DNA from: Thermanaerothrix solaris
GTDB lineage: Bacteria > Chloroflexota > Anaerolineae > Anaerolineales > Anaerolineaceae
Length of the DNA: 64,000 nucleotides
Assembly: GCF_032334255.1 (NCBI RefSeq)
Contig: NZ_JAUHMF010000001.1
Span: forward strand, 434,001-498,000
Direction of reading: 5' to 3'
The notes below the pieces were generated by a model. That model ran no database searches and was not told where the DNA came from. It worked only from the letters and a program-made list of their open reading frames with translations. Shown here in pieces: positions 39,664-48,070 of this stretch; within the stretch, counting starts at the first letter, position 1, and each line of letters starts with the position of its first letter. The translations under genes and the position numbers were made by a program.

Positions 39664-40600
39664 TCACCGATGTAGAGACCGTAGGATCTATGAACAAGAC
39701 GCCATTTTGGGACGGATCACGGAGAAATATACCCTCGGACCAACGTTCGAAAGGAATAGACTGCCTGACGAGAAGACTTTCAAAGGCTTGATACTCATCA
39801 GGGGCATCCAGAGCAAATGCAATGTAGAACAACCCTAAGGCATCCGGAGGCGAAGGGGGTGCTCCAACACCTTGCCAAGTATTGTAACCGATATGATGAT
39901 GGTACCCACCAACAGAGACCATCCCCATTTGAAAACGTTGGGCTATCCCCATATCATCGAACCCCAATTGTTCGTGATAAAAATTCCGGGTTGCCATCAA
40001 ATCCGCCACATAGAGATGAAAATGACCTATCCGTGTCTCCATGGGCACAGTCCCTGTAAGATTATCCTCGGGTTTCAGGTGAGAAAACAGACTTTGCAGA
40101 TCCAAAGGTTCACGCCCATTACTTGGACGGCCATCCGCCCATTGAGCAATCAATTCACCATCCCGTAACAGAAAAACCCCATCCTCAGGTGACTCACAAT
40201 ACAACTCGATCGTGTTCCCTTCGGGATCATCTAGATAAGTGGTTTTGGTCATTACATGATCCGTGGGATAGTTAGGCCAGCCTAAAGCAAATAAACGGGC
40301 AATTGCACGGGCTAGTTCACGCCGATTGGGAAAAAGAACGGCAAAATGATAAAGTCCCGTCACACCACGATAACGTTTTCCATTCGGGATTTGGGTTAAG
40401 CGCACTAAATCCCGTGATGAGACCCCTAAACCTGCACGATCATCAGTCTGCCAGTTTAATTCAAAACCCAATACATGTTGATAAAAGGTTATCTCGCGGC
40501 CAAGATCGGCTACCTTAAGATGAACATAGGCCGGCCTTGTTCCAAGGGGAATTCGATGCGGAGAAATTGCAACAGGCATAAGCGATTGAGCAGCGCTCAT
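39653..40600 (-). CDS. VOC-superfamily ring-cleaving dioxygenase (CatE-like catechol 2,3-dioxygenase)
   Basis: A 315-residue protein with two glyoxalase/VOC modules. The first covers about residues 18-140 (AYVHLKVADLGREITFYQHV, LYHFAVLFPNRRELARAI, TYLDDPEGNTIELYCE) and the second about 190-310 (RIGHFHLYVADLMATRNFYH, GGYHHHIGYNTWQG, LRDPSQNGVLF). The arrangement matches CatE-type extradiol dioxygenases; the true substrate may not be catechol. ATG 40600 with AAAGGT upstream is preferred to TTG 40624. Co-transcribed with gluconokinase. Confidence 0.8.
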   Translation of the reverse strand: MSAAQSLMPVAISPHRIPLGTRPAYVHLKVADLGREITFYQHVLGFELNWQTDDRAGLGVSSRDLVRLTQIPNGKRYRGVTGLYHFAVLFPNRRELARAIARLFALGWPNYPTDHVMTKTTYLDDPEGNTIELYCESPEDGVFLLRDGELIAQWADGRPSNGREPLDLQSLFSHLKPEDNLTGTVPMETRIGHFHLYVADLMATRNFYHEQLGFDDMGIAQRFQMGMVSVGGYHHHIGYNTWQGVGAPPSPPDALGLFYIAFALDAPDEYQAFESLLVRQSIPFERWSEGIFLRDPSQNGVLFIDPTVSTSVNVF

Positions 40601-40796
40601 GGTTTGACCTTTCGTTCCCTGCAATTACAGATACCATTTCCCTTAAAGAGTGAACACTCTATTCGGTTTTTGTTGATATTATTTATCAACTAATGTTGTA
40701 TATTTAACACCCAAGTCTCAACAATGTCAATCATTCTCTCGTGGTTTGTCCAAAAAAGAGATACACAGCCTTTTCCTAACAGCCTGCTCTGTTTTT

Positions 40797-40853
40797 GGGG
40801 TTTATAATACTGGGAAGCAAAATGCTTGGGGGCCAGTCCTTTGGGGTTATAAT
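40797..40853 (+). promoter_or_regulatory. two candidate -10 boxes upstream of asp23-like/nusB
   Basis: GGGGTTTATAAT (40797-40808) and GGGGTTATAAT (40843-40853) contain perfect TATAAT boxes preceded by a G-run, 33-80 bases before the Asp23-like gene. Neither has a good -35 hexamer at normal spacing. The rest of the 40601-40885 gap shows nothing recognisable. Confidence 0.45.
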
Positions 40854-40885
40854 ATTTATAGATATCGTCTACACTCGGAGGCTGA

Positions 40886-41224
40886 ATGGTGACAAATGAT
40901 CGCCCCCCGGGCAAAACAACAGTCGCACCAGAAGTCCTGGTAACCATCGCCCGCCTGACGACCCTTGGTGTTACCGGGGTTAACCGCCTTGCCACCCACC
41001 CTGGTGAGGTAAACCGCTGGTTTGATCGTGGCGTAAGCGAGGGAGTCAAGATCGAGGTTGAAGACGGTAAAGTTTACGTCGACGTTTACGTCATCCTTAA
41101 CCGCGACGTCAATGTGCGCGAAGTGGCTCGCAATATCCAAGCTCAGGTGGCCCGGGCGATTACTGAAATGGTAGGGATGGACGTGGGACGGGTTAATGTG
41201 CACATCGAAGATATCCAATACTAG
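40886..41224 (+). CDS. Asp23/Gls24 family (DUF322) protein
   Basis: A 112-residue protein of the Asp23/Gls24 envelope-stress family: VAPEVLVTIARLTTLGVTGV at the start and GVKIEVEDGKVYVDVYVILN, then VNVREVARNIQAQVARAITE. Small Asp23-like proteins are common next to nusB in Gram-positive-type genomes; biochemical function is not known. CGGAGG lies five bases before ATG 40886. It is 18 bases upstream of nusB. Confidence 0.85.
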   Translation: MVTNDRPPGKTTVAPEVLVTIARLTTLGVTGVNRLATHPGEVNRWFDRGVSEGVKIEVEDGKVYVDVYVILNRDVNVREVARNIQAQVARAITEMVGMDVGRVNVHIEDIQY

Positions 41225-41242
41225 ACTATTTCGATTAATCCC

Positions 41243-41710
41243 ATGAAGCAGCGAACCAAAGCCCGCAGTGTCGCGCTTCAAGTACTTTACGAATGCGATC
41301 TCACCCGGCACGCCCCCGGGCAAGCGCTTGAACAGCGCTTAGCCGAAGAGCACCTTGAACCGGAGTTAGCCGAGTTTAGCCGCCAAATCGTATTTGGCGT
41401 TTATCCCATCTTAGACAAACTAGATCGTTATATTGCTCAACACGCACCGGAATGGCCACTTGACCAGGTTTCGGTAATTGATCGTAATATTTTACGGATT
41501 GCGTTGTGGGAATTCGCAGTGGCGGGATGCACGCCGGTAAAGGTCGCTATCAATGAGGCAATTGAACTGGCAAAAACCTTTGGCTCCGACAGTTCACCGC
41601 GATTCGTGAACGGCGTTCTGGGGAGTCTGGCAAATCGCTCAGAAGAAATCCGTCAGCAATTTCACCGCGAAAAGGCCCAAGAAGAAAGTCTTTCGCCACG
41701 CACTACTTGA
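41243..41710 (+). CDS. nusB: transcription antitermination factor NusB
   Basis: Binds boxA RNA with NusE (S10) to promote rRNA antitermination. The 155-residue all-helical protein opens with the hallmark RTKARSVALQVLYECDLT and closes with VSVIDRNILRIALWEF, TPVKVAINEAIELAKTFGSD and SPRFVNGVLGSLA. Length is normal. It follows the Asp23-like gene and precedes the lipoprotein gene by about 60 bases. Confidence 0.95.
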   Translation: MKQRTKARSVALQVLYECDLTRHAPGQALEQRLAEEHLEPELAEFSRQIVFGVYPILDKLDRYIAQHAPEWPLDQVSVIDRNILRIALWEFAVAGCTPVKVAINEAIELAKTFGSDSSPRFVNGVLGSLANRSEEIRQQFHREKAQEESLSPRTT

Positions 41711-41768
41711 GCCACAGGTTAGGGGGATAATGTCCTCAGACCCACGCCTCAGGAGGAATCATCCTCAA

Positions 41769-44183
41769 ATGAAATCATCTCTTTTCCCTTATACCCCTCG
41801 CGCTTATTCTCTATTTTTATTCTTGATCCTATTTGTCCTTGCGGCCTGTCAGAATTTTTCTCTCCCTCGCTCTGCCCCCACACCCACTACTTCCATCCCC
41901 AATCTCCCCCTTGTACCCCTCACATTTCAAGTTAATGTGCCCACTTCCGCCTCATCAGGCGACGTTATCCTTGAGATTGTAGACGAAGTTACCGGCATTG
42001 CTCTGAATTCAGAACGTTATACCATGCAACTGGAAGGCAATCGTTACATACTCCAGTTAGCGTTTCCAATTGGCAGTGTTGTGTGTTATCGCTATCTTCA
42101 TCAAGAGGCAGTTCCCCAGGTCGAACGCAATCCATATGGGCAAATCGTCCGATATCGCATGGCTGTGGCACGATCACCAGCCGTAATTGAAGACCATGTG
42201 TTTGCGTGGCAGGGCGGAAAAGCACCCACTGAAGAAGGAGGAACCCTTCTGGGTCTCGTATATGATTCCACAACACGTGCCCCTATATCTGACGCTTTGG
42301 TTACGATGGCTGGTATTCAAACCTTCACCACCGCAGATGGAACCTTCACCCTTGAAAATATCCCGCCTGGAAAACACAACCTAGTAGTCTTACCCACCGA
42401 AGGTGCCTACCAGGTATTCCAGCAAGAAGCGGTCATTGCTAATGGTGCCGTTACACCGGCACAAATCGGGCTACAACCGGTACCCATGGTCAATGTCACT
42501 TTTGTGGTTCAGCCCCCATCCGAACATATACGCGGCCTGCCAATGCGAATCGTTGGAAACACGCCCTCACTAGGCAATACATTTTCTGATCTTGAAGGTG
42601 GGCTAAGCGTTCTGGCATCACGAGCACCACTTCTTAGCCTACTTGAAGATGGAAAATACACTTACACTCTCAGTCTTCCCGCGGGCACTGACCTGCGTTA
42701 CAAATATACCCTCGGAGATGGATTCTGGAACGCTGAGCATACCGCCGACGGTGGATTTAAAACGCGCCAATTGATTGTGCCTGATCATGATATTACTATC
42801 ACGGATAAAATTGAAACCTGGCGAGTTAGTGCATCCGAAACTTCGCCGCTTACCTTCTATATTAAGGCACCACCTGAAACACCAGCCGACGAACGCGTTT
42901 CGATCCAATTTCGCCTCTATGCTTGGACACCAGCGATCCCTATGTGGCCGCTTGGCAATCAACAATGGCTCTATGTGTTTTATGGTCCACAACGTGCGTT
43001 AGGAGAAGTCAATTACCGGGTCTGTCGTAATGAGCAATGCGGCCTTGCCGATGACGTAACCACCGCAGGCAACACGGCAACGGGGCTTTCTGTTTCTTCT
43101 CCTGACGGCACTACCATAACCCATGAAGTCCAACAATGGAATTACTTGGTGGCCCAATCACCGATTTCAGTATCCACCCAGGATGCCACACCTCGATCAT
43201 CCTTTGTCGCCGCGGTTGAATTTGCGCCACAATTTTCCCCAACAACTTTGCCCCATCTACCCGCTACCCTCCAAGGTCTACGGCATCTTGGCGCCAATTG
43301 GGTCATTTTGAGCCCAACCTGGTCGTTGATTTCCGGTCACCCCCCACGTTTAAACTACGATCCTGCCCATGATATGAAGGGGTCCGATCTAAACGCCCTC
43401 GTTGCCAATGCAAAGCAACAAGGGCTTTCGGTGGCTATTTTCCCACGCCTTAATCCTTACGCAATTACCCAATCTCTACAAGATAGTCCTGAACTTATTA
43501 ATGCATGGTTATCCCAATACCTCCACTATATAACCGATATGGCGATAAGGTCAGCCCAATCCCAAATTCACACCCTTATCTTGGGCGGGCCTGAGATTGA
43601 ACCTTTCCTTGATGGTCAGGATGATTTTTGGAATGAATTAGTGCTCACACTACGGCAGAAATTCTCCGGTCAATTGGTCTGGGCTGTCCCTGAAAACCGG
43701 ATAGCTTCGTTACCCGACTGGGTAACCCAGATGGATGCCCTGTACATTCTTGTATCCTCCCCTTTCGAAGATAGGAATCTCAATGAAGAAGCCATCACCG
43801 AAGCGTTCGGTAATTACCTTGACACCCACCTTTTACCCTTGTACCAACAAACCGGGAAACCCGTCTGGCTCGGCTTGGAACATCCCTCCGCGCAGGATAT
43901 TCAAAATGATTGCGTTCTAACAGCCGAAGGGTGTTTGCCTTTTGAGCGCTTGATTTGGAGCGGGTCACTCCCATCATCAGCCGTTGATCTCGAACGACAA
44001 GCGAGGTTTTACCAAGGAGCGGCCATGGCGATCAACTCTCGTCCATGGATCAGAGGTTTAGTAACTCGAGGATATCAGCCAGCGGTTACTCTAATAGATG
44101 CATCACCTTCGATACGTGGTAAGCCAGCCGCCGATGTCATTAAGGCCTGGTACCAGATCTGGACCAACACGACTTCACCTTAA
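41769..44183 (+). CDS. large multidomain lipoprotein with carbohydrate-binding-like and TIM-barrel-like regions
   Basis: Product of 804 residues if ATG 41769 is used, which gives a clean signal SLFLFLILFVLAAC ending at a lipobox Cys (an ATG at 41730 is also possible). After a Pro/Thr linker come several beta domains. Around residues 150-225 is a carboxypeptidase-regulatory-like module (LLGLVYDSTTRAPISDALVT, TTADGTFTLENIPPGKHNLV). At about 240-345 is a starch-binding (CBM20)-like module (VTFVVQPPSEHIRGLPMRIV, TYTLSLPAGTDLRYKYTLGD), and at about 350-450 another beta module. The last 300 residues look like a glycoside hydrolase-type barrel (LRHLGANWVILSPTWSLI, AKQQGLSVAIFPRLNPYAIT, WLGLEHPS). 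Activity is unknown. Confidence 0.65.
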   Translation: MKSSLFPYTPRAYSLFLFLILFVLAACQNFSLPRSAPTPTTSIPNLPLVPLTFQVNVPTSASSGDVILEIVDEVTGIALNSERYTMQLEGNRYILQLAFPIGSVVCYRYLHQEAVPQVERNPYGQIVRYRMAVARSPAVIEDHVFAWQGGKAPTEEGGTLLGLVYDSTTRAPISDALVTMAGIQTFTTADGTFTLENIPPGKHNLVVLPTEGAYQVFQQEAVIANGAVTPAQIGLQPVPMVNVTFVVQPPSEHIRGLPMRIVGNTPSLGNTFSDLEGGLSVLASRAPLLSLLEDGKYTYTLSLPAGTDLRYKYTLGDGFWNAEHTADGGFKTRQLIVPDHDITITDKIETWRVSASETSPLTFYIKAPPETPADERVSIQFRLYAWTPAIPMWPLGNQQWLYVFYGPQRALGEVNYRVCRNEQCGLADDVTTAGNTATGLSVSSPDGTTITHEVQQWNYLVAQSPISVSTQDATPRSSFVAAVEFAPQFSPTTLPHLPATLQGLRHLGANWVILSPTWSLISGHPPRLNYDPAHDMKGSDLNALVANAKQQGLSVAIFPRLNPYAITQSLQDSPELINAWLSQYLHYITDMAIRSAQSQIHTLILGGPEIEPFLDGQDDFWNELVLTLRQKFSGQLVWAVPENRIASLPDWVTQMDALYILVSSPFEDRNLNEEAITEAFGNYLDTHLLPLYQQTGKPVWLGLEHPSAQDIQNDCVLTAEGCLPFERLIWSGSLPSSAVDLERQARFYQGAAMAINSRPWIRGLVTRGYQPAVTLIDASPSIRGKPAADVIKAWYQIWTNTTSP

Positions 44184-44230
44184 TCTTAAATACCACGAAT
44201 CAATCCTACTTTAAAAGGAGCCATTCCTAC

Positions 44231-45820
44231 ATGAAAAATTCAACCCAAACCGTAATCCGCCGCAACTTAGAGCGTCAAGGGATTTACAATCCGGGTGAAA
44301 TCCATTGGAACTATCCCACTGCGCGGCTGATTGAAGAAATCATACGGAATAAAGAGGGTTGGTTATCCCATTACGGGGCTGTGGTTGTACATACCGGCAA
44401 GCATACCGGACGAGCGCCCAAAGATAAATTTATCGTCGCACACTCTGATCATGATGAATTTTGGTGGGGGCCAATAAACACGCCAATGCCTCCGCAAGCT
44501 TTCGAGCGCCTGTATAGAAAAATAACCACATTCTTTCAACTTCGCCCTCTTTACATTCAAGATCTCTGGCTAGGTAATCACCCCACTCACCGCGTATCTG
44601 TGCGCATAATCACCGAGACAGCTTGGCATAGCCTATTTGCGCGCAACCTTTTTATCCATAAGGATATCTTAAGCACCCCTCACCCAGATCCGGATTTTAC
44701 TCTCATCCATGCTCCCTCTTTTCGTGCCAACCCTGTTGAAGATGGAACCCGGTCCGAAACGGTTATAGCCATTGATTTCCAACAGCGCCTCATCTTAATC
44801 GGGGGCACAGCATATGCAGGCGAAATTAAAAAGGCGATGTTTACCGTCATGAATTACCTGTTGCCCCAAAAGAATGTGCTTCCCATGCACTGCTCGGCCA
44901 ATGTTGGCCCTGAGGGGGACGTAGCACTCTTTTTCGGATTAAGTGGGACCGGAAAAACCACCCTTTCCTCGGATCCCAACCGTTATCTAATCGGCGATGA
45001 TGAACACGGTTGGAGTGAGGATGGCATATTTAATTTTGAGGGCGGCTGTTATGCCAAAACCATTCACCTCAACGCCCAATTAGAACCGCTAATCTGGTCT
45101 GCCGTTCATCGTTTCGGTACCGTGCTAGAGAATGTCGTCCTGAATTACGACTCTCGCCTTGTTGATTTCGAGGCAGATACAATTACCGAAAACACCCGTG
45201 CCGCTTACCCGCTTGAATTTATTCCCCATGCCTTAACCGAGGGACGAGGTGATCATCCACAACATATCTTTTTCTTGAGCGCAGATGCCTTTGGAGTTCT
45301 TCCTCCATTAGCGCGATTAACTCCAGATCAAGCCCTTTATTATTTTCTCACCGGTTACACCGCCAAACTGGCCGGCACAGAAACCGGCTTAGGACGCGAA
45401 CCCCAAGCTACGTTTTCCGCATGCTTTGGGGCGCCTTTTTTACCCCTTCATCCCATGATCTACGCTCGAATGTTACGAGACAAAATCCAGCGCCACAACA
45501 CGCGTGTTTGGCTGATCAACACCGGCTGGACCGGGGGGCCTTATGGAGTGGGATCGCGAATTCCTCTCCCCTACACACGTGCCATGGTACGTGCGGTATT
45601 ATCAAATGCCATGGAAAACACCGCATACTATCAGGATCCGATCTTTGGTCTTTGGGTGCCCGAAACCTGTCCCGGAGTTCCCAGCGAAATACTTCATCCG
45701 CGTCAGACCTGGGCTGATCCAAACGTCTATGATCGTCAAGCCCTTCTCTTAGCCGAACAATTCCACACCAACTTCGAAAAGATTACCAAGGATTCGCCCG
45801 TCGCCATCCCGCACCGGTGA
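44231..45820 (+). CDS. pckA: phosphoenolpyruvate carboxykinase (ATP)
   Basis: Interconverts oxaloacetate and PEP with ATP/ADP, for gluconeogenesis or for fermentative CO2 fixation. The 529-residue protein has VVHTGKHTGRAPKDKFIV, IGGTAYAGEIKKAMFTVMNY, MHCSANVGPEGDVALFFG, the P-loop GLSGTGKTTLSSDP, metal-site IGDDEHGWSEDGIFNFEGGC and the Arg-rich TAKLAGTETGLGREPQATFS segment. Length matches the ATP-dependent family. AAAAGGAG precedes the ATG. It appears monocistronic. Confidence 0.96.
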   Translation: MKNSTQTVIRRNLERQGIYNPGEIHWNYPTARLIEEIIRNKEGWLSHYGAVVVHTGKHTGRAPKDKFIVAHSDHDEFWWGPINTPMPPQAFERLYRKITTFFQLRPLYIQDLWLGNHPTHRVSVRIITETAWHSLFARNLFIHKDILSTPHPDPDFTLIHAPSFRANPVEDGTRSETVIAIDFQQRLILIGGTAYAGEIKKAMFTVMNYLLPQKNVLPMHCSANVGPEGDVALFFGLSGTGKTTLSSDPNRYLIGDDEHGWSEDGIFNFEGGCYAKTIHLNAQLEPLIWSAVHRFGTVLENVVLNYDSRLVDFEADTITENTRAAYPLEFIPHALTEGRGDHPQHIFFLSADAFGVLPPLARLTPDQALYYFLTGYTAKLAGTETGLGREPQATFSACFGAPFLPLHPMIYARMLRDKIQRHNTRVWLINTGWTGGPYGVGSRIPLPYTRAMVRAVLSNAMENTAYYQDPIFGLWVPETCPGVPSEILHPRQTWADPNVYDRQALLLAEQFHTNFEKITKDSPVAIPHR

Positions 45821-45859
45821 GTTTCTTCATAATGTAGCGAAAACCCTTATACAGTGCTC

Positions 45860-46624
45860 TTAAGCCAAATACATTAAAACAGCCGCCACAATCAATAAAT
45901 AAGGGGTGTATGGCAAGGCGGCAAAGGGCTGATAATGCCGCCGCAGTACCAGCCACAATAAATATAATCCACCTACCAATCCTCCCAGTAGAATGGCAAA
46001 GAGCAATCCAATGCCAATCCGTGGCCAGCCCAACATTAAGCCCAATACGCCGCTTAAAGTCACGTCGCCAAAGCCGAGCGCGACCTCATCGCCAACCTCA
46101 AGCCCTCGCCGCCGCGCCGTCCAGCGCAAAAAAATCTCGCCCAGATAATATAAGACCAGCATGATTCCAAACCCTAACCCACCCCCCAGCAGGGCAGACC
46201 GCCAACCATTCAGCCAGATACCAATTCCCGCACCGAGCACGGCGCCCGCAGCACTGACCTGATAAAGGACCACCCGATATTCCCAATCAATAACAAACAC
46301 AACTCCGAAATAAAAAAGAACGCCCCATGCCACGACAAGCGGAAGCCGATCCGGCGGCGGCCACAACCATAAAGCCAGGGTGAGCAGCGAGAACACAATT
46401 TGTACTATATACGCGCGTCGGGACCGTCTCGTTCCACAGGAGGAACAATCGCGTAACAAGAGGTATTCCTTCCAAGAATAGGATTGCTGGCAGTGGTGAC
46501 AATAAGCCGGGCTCAAGCGTCGTGCACGCGGAAGAACGTCTGCCAAATAATTGACCACAGCCCCTAAGACATATCCCAGCAACAGAACCGCGAACGTTTC
46601 AATCACAAAGAAAAAGGCACTCAT
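45860..46624 (-). CDS. prepilin peptidase (A24 family)
   Basis: Aspartic membrane protease that cleaves and often N-methylates type IV prepilins. The 254-residue protein has an N-terminal helix, a cytoplasmic zinc loop with two CxxC pairs (YCHHCQQS and DCSSCGTRRS), and multiple helices. The catalytic Asp residues are in VFVIDWEYRVV and in the G-x-G-D motif ALGFGDVTLSGVLGLML. No pilin genes lie in the window. It overlaps the MFS transporter by 4 bases, downstream of it. Confidence 0.88.
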   Translation of the reverse strand: MSAFFFVIETFAVLLLGYVLGAVVNYLADVLPRARRLSPAYCHHCQQSYSWKEYLLLRDCSSCGTRRSRRAYIVQIVFSLLTLALWLWPPPDRLPLVVAWGVLFYFGVVFVIDWEYRVVLYQVSAAGAVLGAGIGIWLNGWRSALLGGGLGFGIMLVLYYLGEIFLRWTARRRGLEVGDEVALGFGDVTLSGVLGLMLGWPRIGIGLLFAILLGGLVGGLYLLWLVLRRHYQPFAALPYTPYLLIVAAVLMYLA

Positions 46625-47952
46625 GCCCGAGCCTCTGGGGATTGAATCGCAGTCGGTTGATAGGTCTGGCGTGCCAATTCTTGTTCAGCACGGGCTCTAA
46701 GTTCCGCCCGTAACGTTTGAATATCCTGAGGGAGAAAATAAATAGCGAACAAAAAGAAAAAGAAACATAATAACCACGCTCCAATACAGATGATCAGAAT
46801 GGCTTCCCGTAAAGAGCCATTAACAGCAATTAGACCCGCAATTGCTGGCGCCGCTGCCGATCCACCCTGCTCAATTAAGTTCTGTACCGAGTTGGCTGTG
46901 CTGCGCACTTCTGGCAAAGTAACATCATAAACAGTTGAAAGAACGTTGGGAGATGCAAAAGGAATAAAAATTGCAGTTAAACAAAGCAAACCCATAAACA
47001 GTCCCTTTTGCTCCAAGGGGACATTAATCGTGATCCAAAGTAGCAAAGCCCCGGTAATGACCCCAAACGCACTGACGATCAAACGCCCACGCGGTGTTCG
47101 TTTGAACAAAAAATCCCCTATCGCCCCTCCAATGGGATAACCGGCAGCCAGGAACAGTACCGCTGCCACCATTGTAATAAGCACCTCGTTCGACGAAAAC
47201 CCCCGCTCTGTCTCTAAATAACGGAAAAACCAGAAAGTAATGACTTGCCAAGGGAAAACTCCAAAGAAGCCCTGCGTGAAAAGAAATAAAAGACTCCGTT
47301 TTTTGAACAGACCAAGAGCAGTTTTCCAATCAAACCGGTAGGTACCGATCTGCTCCAGTCCTTCAAACTCAGGCTCAGCGCCACCGCGCGGCATTTCTTT
47401 AATCCCGAAAAAGATAACAATAGCCAGAAGTATTCCCAACGAACCAGTAAGATAAAAAACTCCTTGCCAATGCCATCGTGAAACCAAGGTGAGTGCCAAC
47501 ACTGTGCCAGTGATATAACCCAAAGGGGCGGTGATTTGTAGAAACCCATAAACTTTGCCTCGGATCTTGGGAGGAAAATAGTCAGACACCAAACTGTAAA
47601 GACCCGGATAACTGGCATCATCAATTCCAGTAGAAGCACGTGTGATGACAAACATCGGAAATGTGCGCGCTAAGGCGCTTAACCACGTGGTCGCTCCCCA
47701 GATAAACGAAGCCAGTGCCAGCAATTTTGAACGGGCATAGCGATCGTATAAATACCCCCATAAAGGATAAAAAATACCCCCCACCAGCAGAGCCCCCGAA
47801 AACACCATACCCATTTGGGCTTCATTAATTCCGAAATACTCCATAATCGGGGTGGTCAATGGACCAATGAGAAGTTTATCGGCCTGATGTAAAAGCATGA
47901 AAGCAAAGAAAACGGCCAACACAAACCAACGATAGCGATTCTGAGATCTCAT
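46621..47952 (-). CDS. MFS transporter
   Basis: A 443-residue major facilitator with 12 predicted helices. The helix 2-3 loop motif GYLYDRYARSKLLALASFIW and the N-terminal FMLLHQADKLLIGPLTTPIM are typical of the family. A central cytoplasmic loop of about 35 residues (GGAEPEFEGLEQIGTYRFDW) separates the halves. The family covers sugar-phosphate, hexuronate and drug transporters; the substrate cannot be told. ATG 47952, with AGGAG seven bases upstream, is preferred to a longer reading from 48036. It is co-transcribed with the prepilin peptidase. Confidence 0.85.
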   Translation of the reverse strand: MRSQNRYRWFVLAVFFAFMLLHQADKLLIGPLTTPIMEYFGINEAQMGMVFSGALLVGGIFYPLWGYLYDRYARSKLLALASFIWGATTWLSALARTFPMFVITRASTGIDDASYPGLYSLVSDYFPPKIRGKVYGFLQITAPLGYITGTVLALTLVSRWHWQGVFYLTGSLGILLAIVIFFGIKEMPRGGAEPEFEGLEQIGTYRFDWKTALGLFKKRSLLFLFTQGFFGVFPWQVITFWFFRYLETERGFSSNEVLITMVAAVLFLAAGYPIGGAIGDFLFKRTPRGRLIVSAFGVITGALLLWITINVPLEQKGLFMGLLCLTAIFIPFASPNVLSTVYDVTLPEVRSTANSVQNLIEQGGSAAAPAIAGLIAVNGSLREAILIICIGAWLLCFFFFLFAIYFLPQDIQTLRAELRARAEQELARQTYQPTAIQSPEARA

Positions 47953-48009
47953 TCCCTGGCTCCTGAGTATCAAATTTATTCCGTGCTCTAAAAGATGGGA
48001 TGTAAAGAG

Positions 48010-48015
48010 TATAAT
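48010..48015 (+). promoter_or_regulatory. possible -10 box of the mrfAB operon
   Basis: A perfect TATAAT lies about 55 bases before the GTG start at 48071, with no clear -35. It lies in the divergent region shared with the MFS gene. Confidence 0.4.
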
Positions 48016-48070
48016 CTGAAAGCAAATACTAGGCAACTTTGCCGCAAGAACGAGTTAATCGGAGTTCAAA

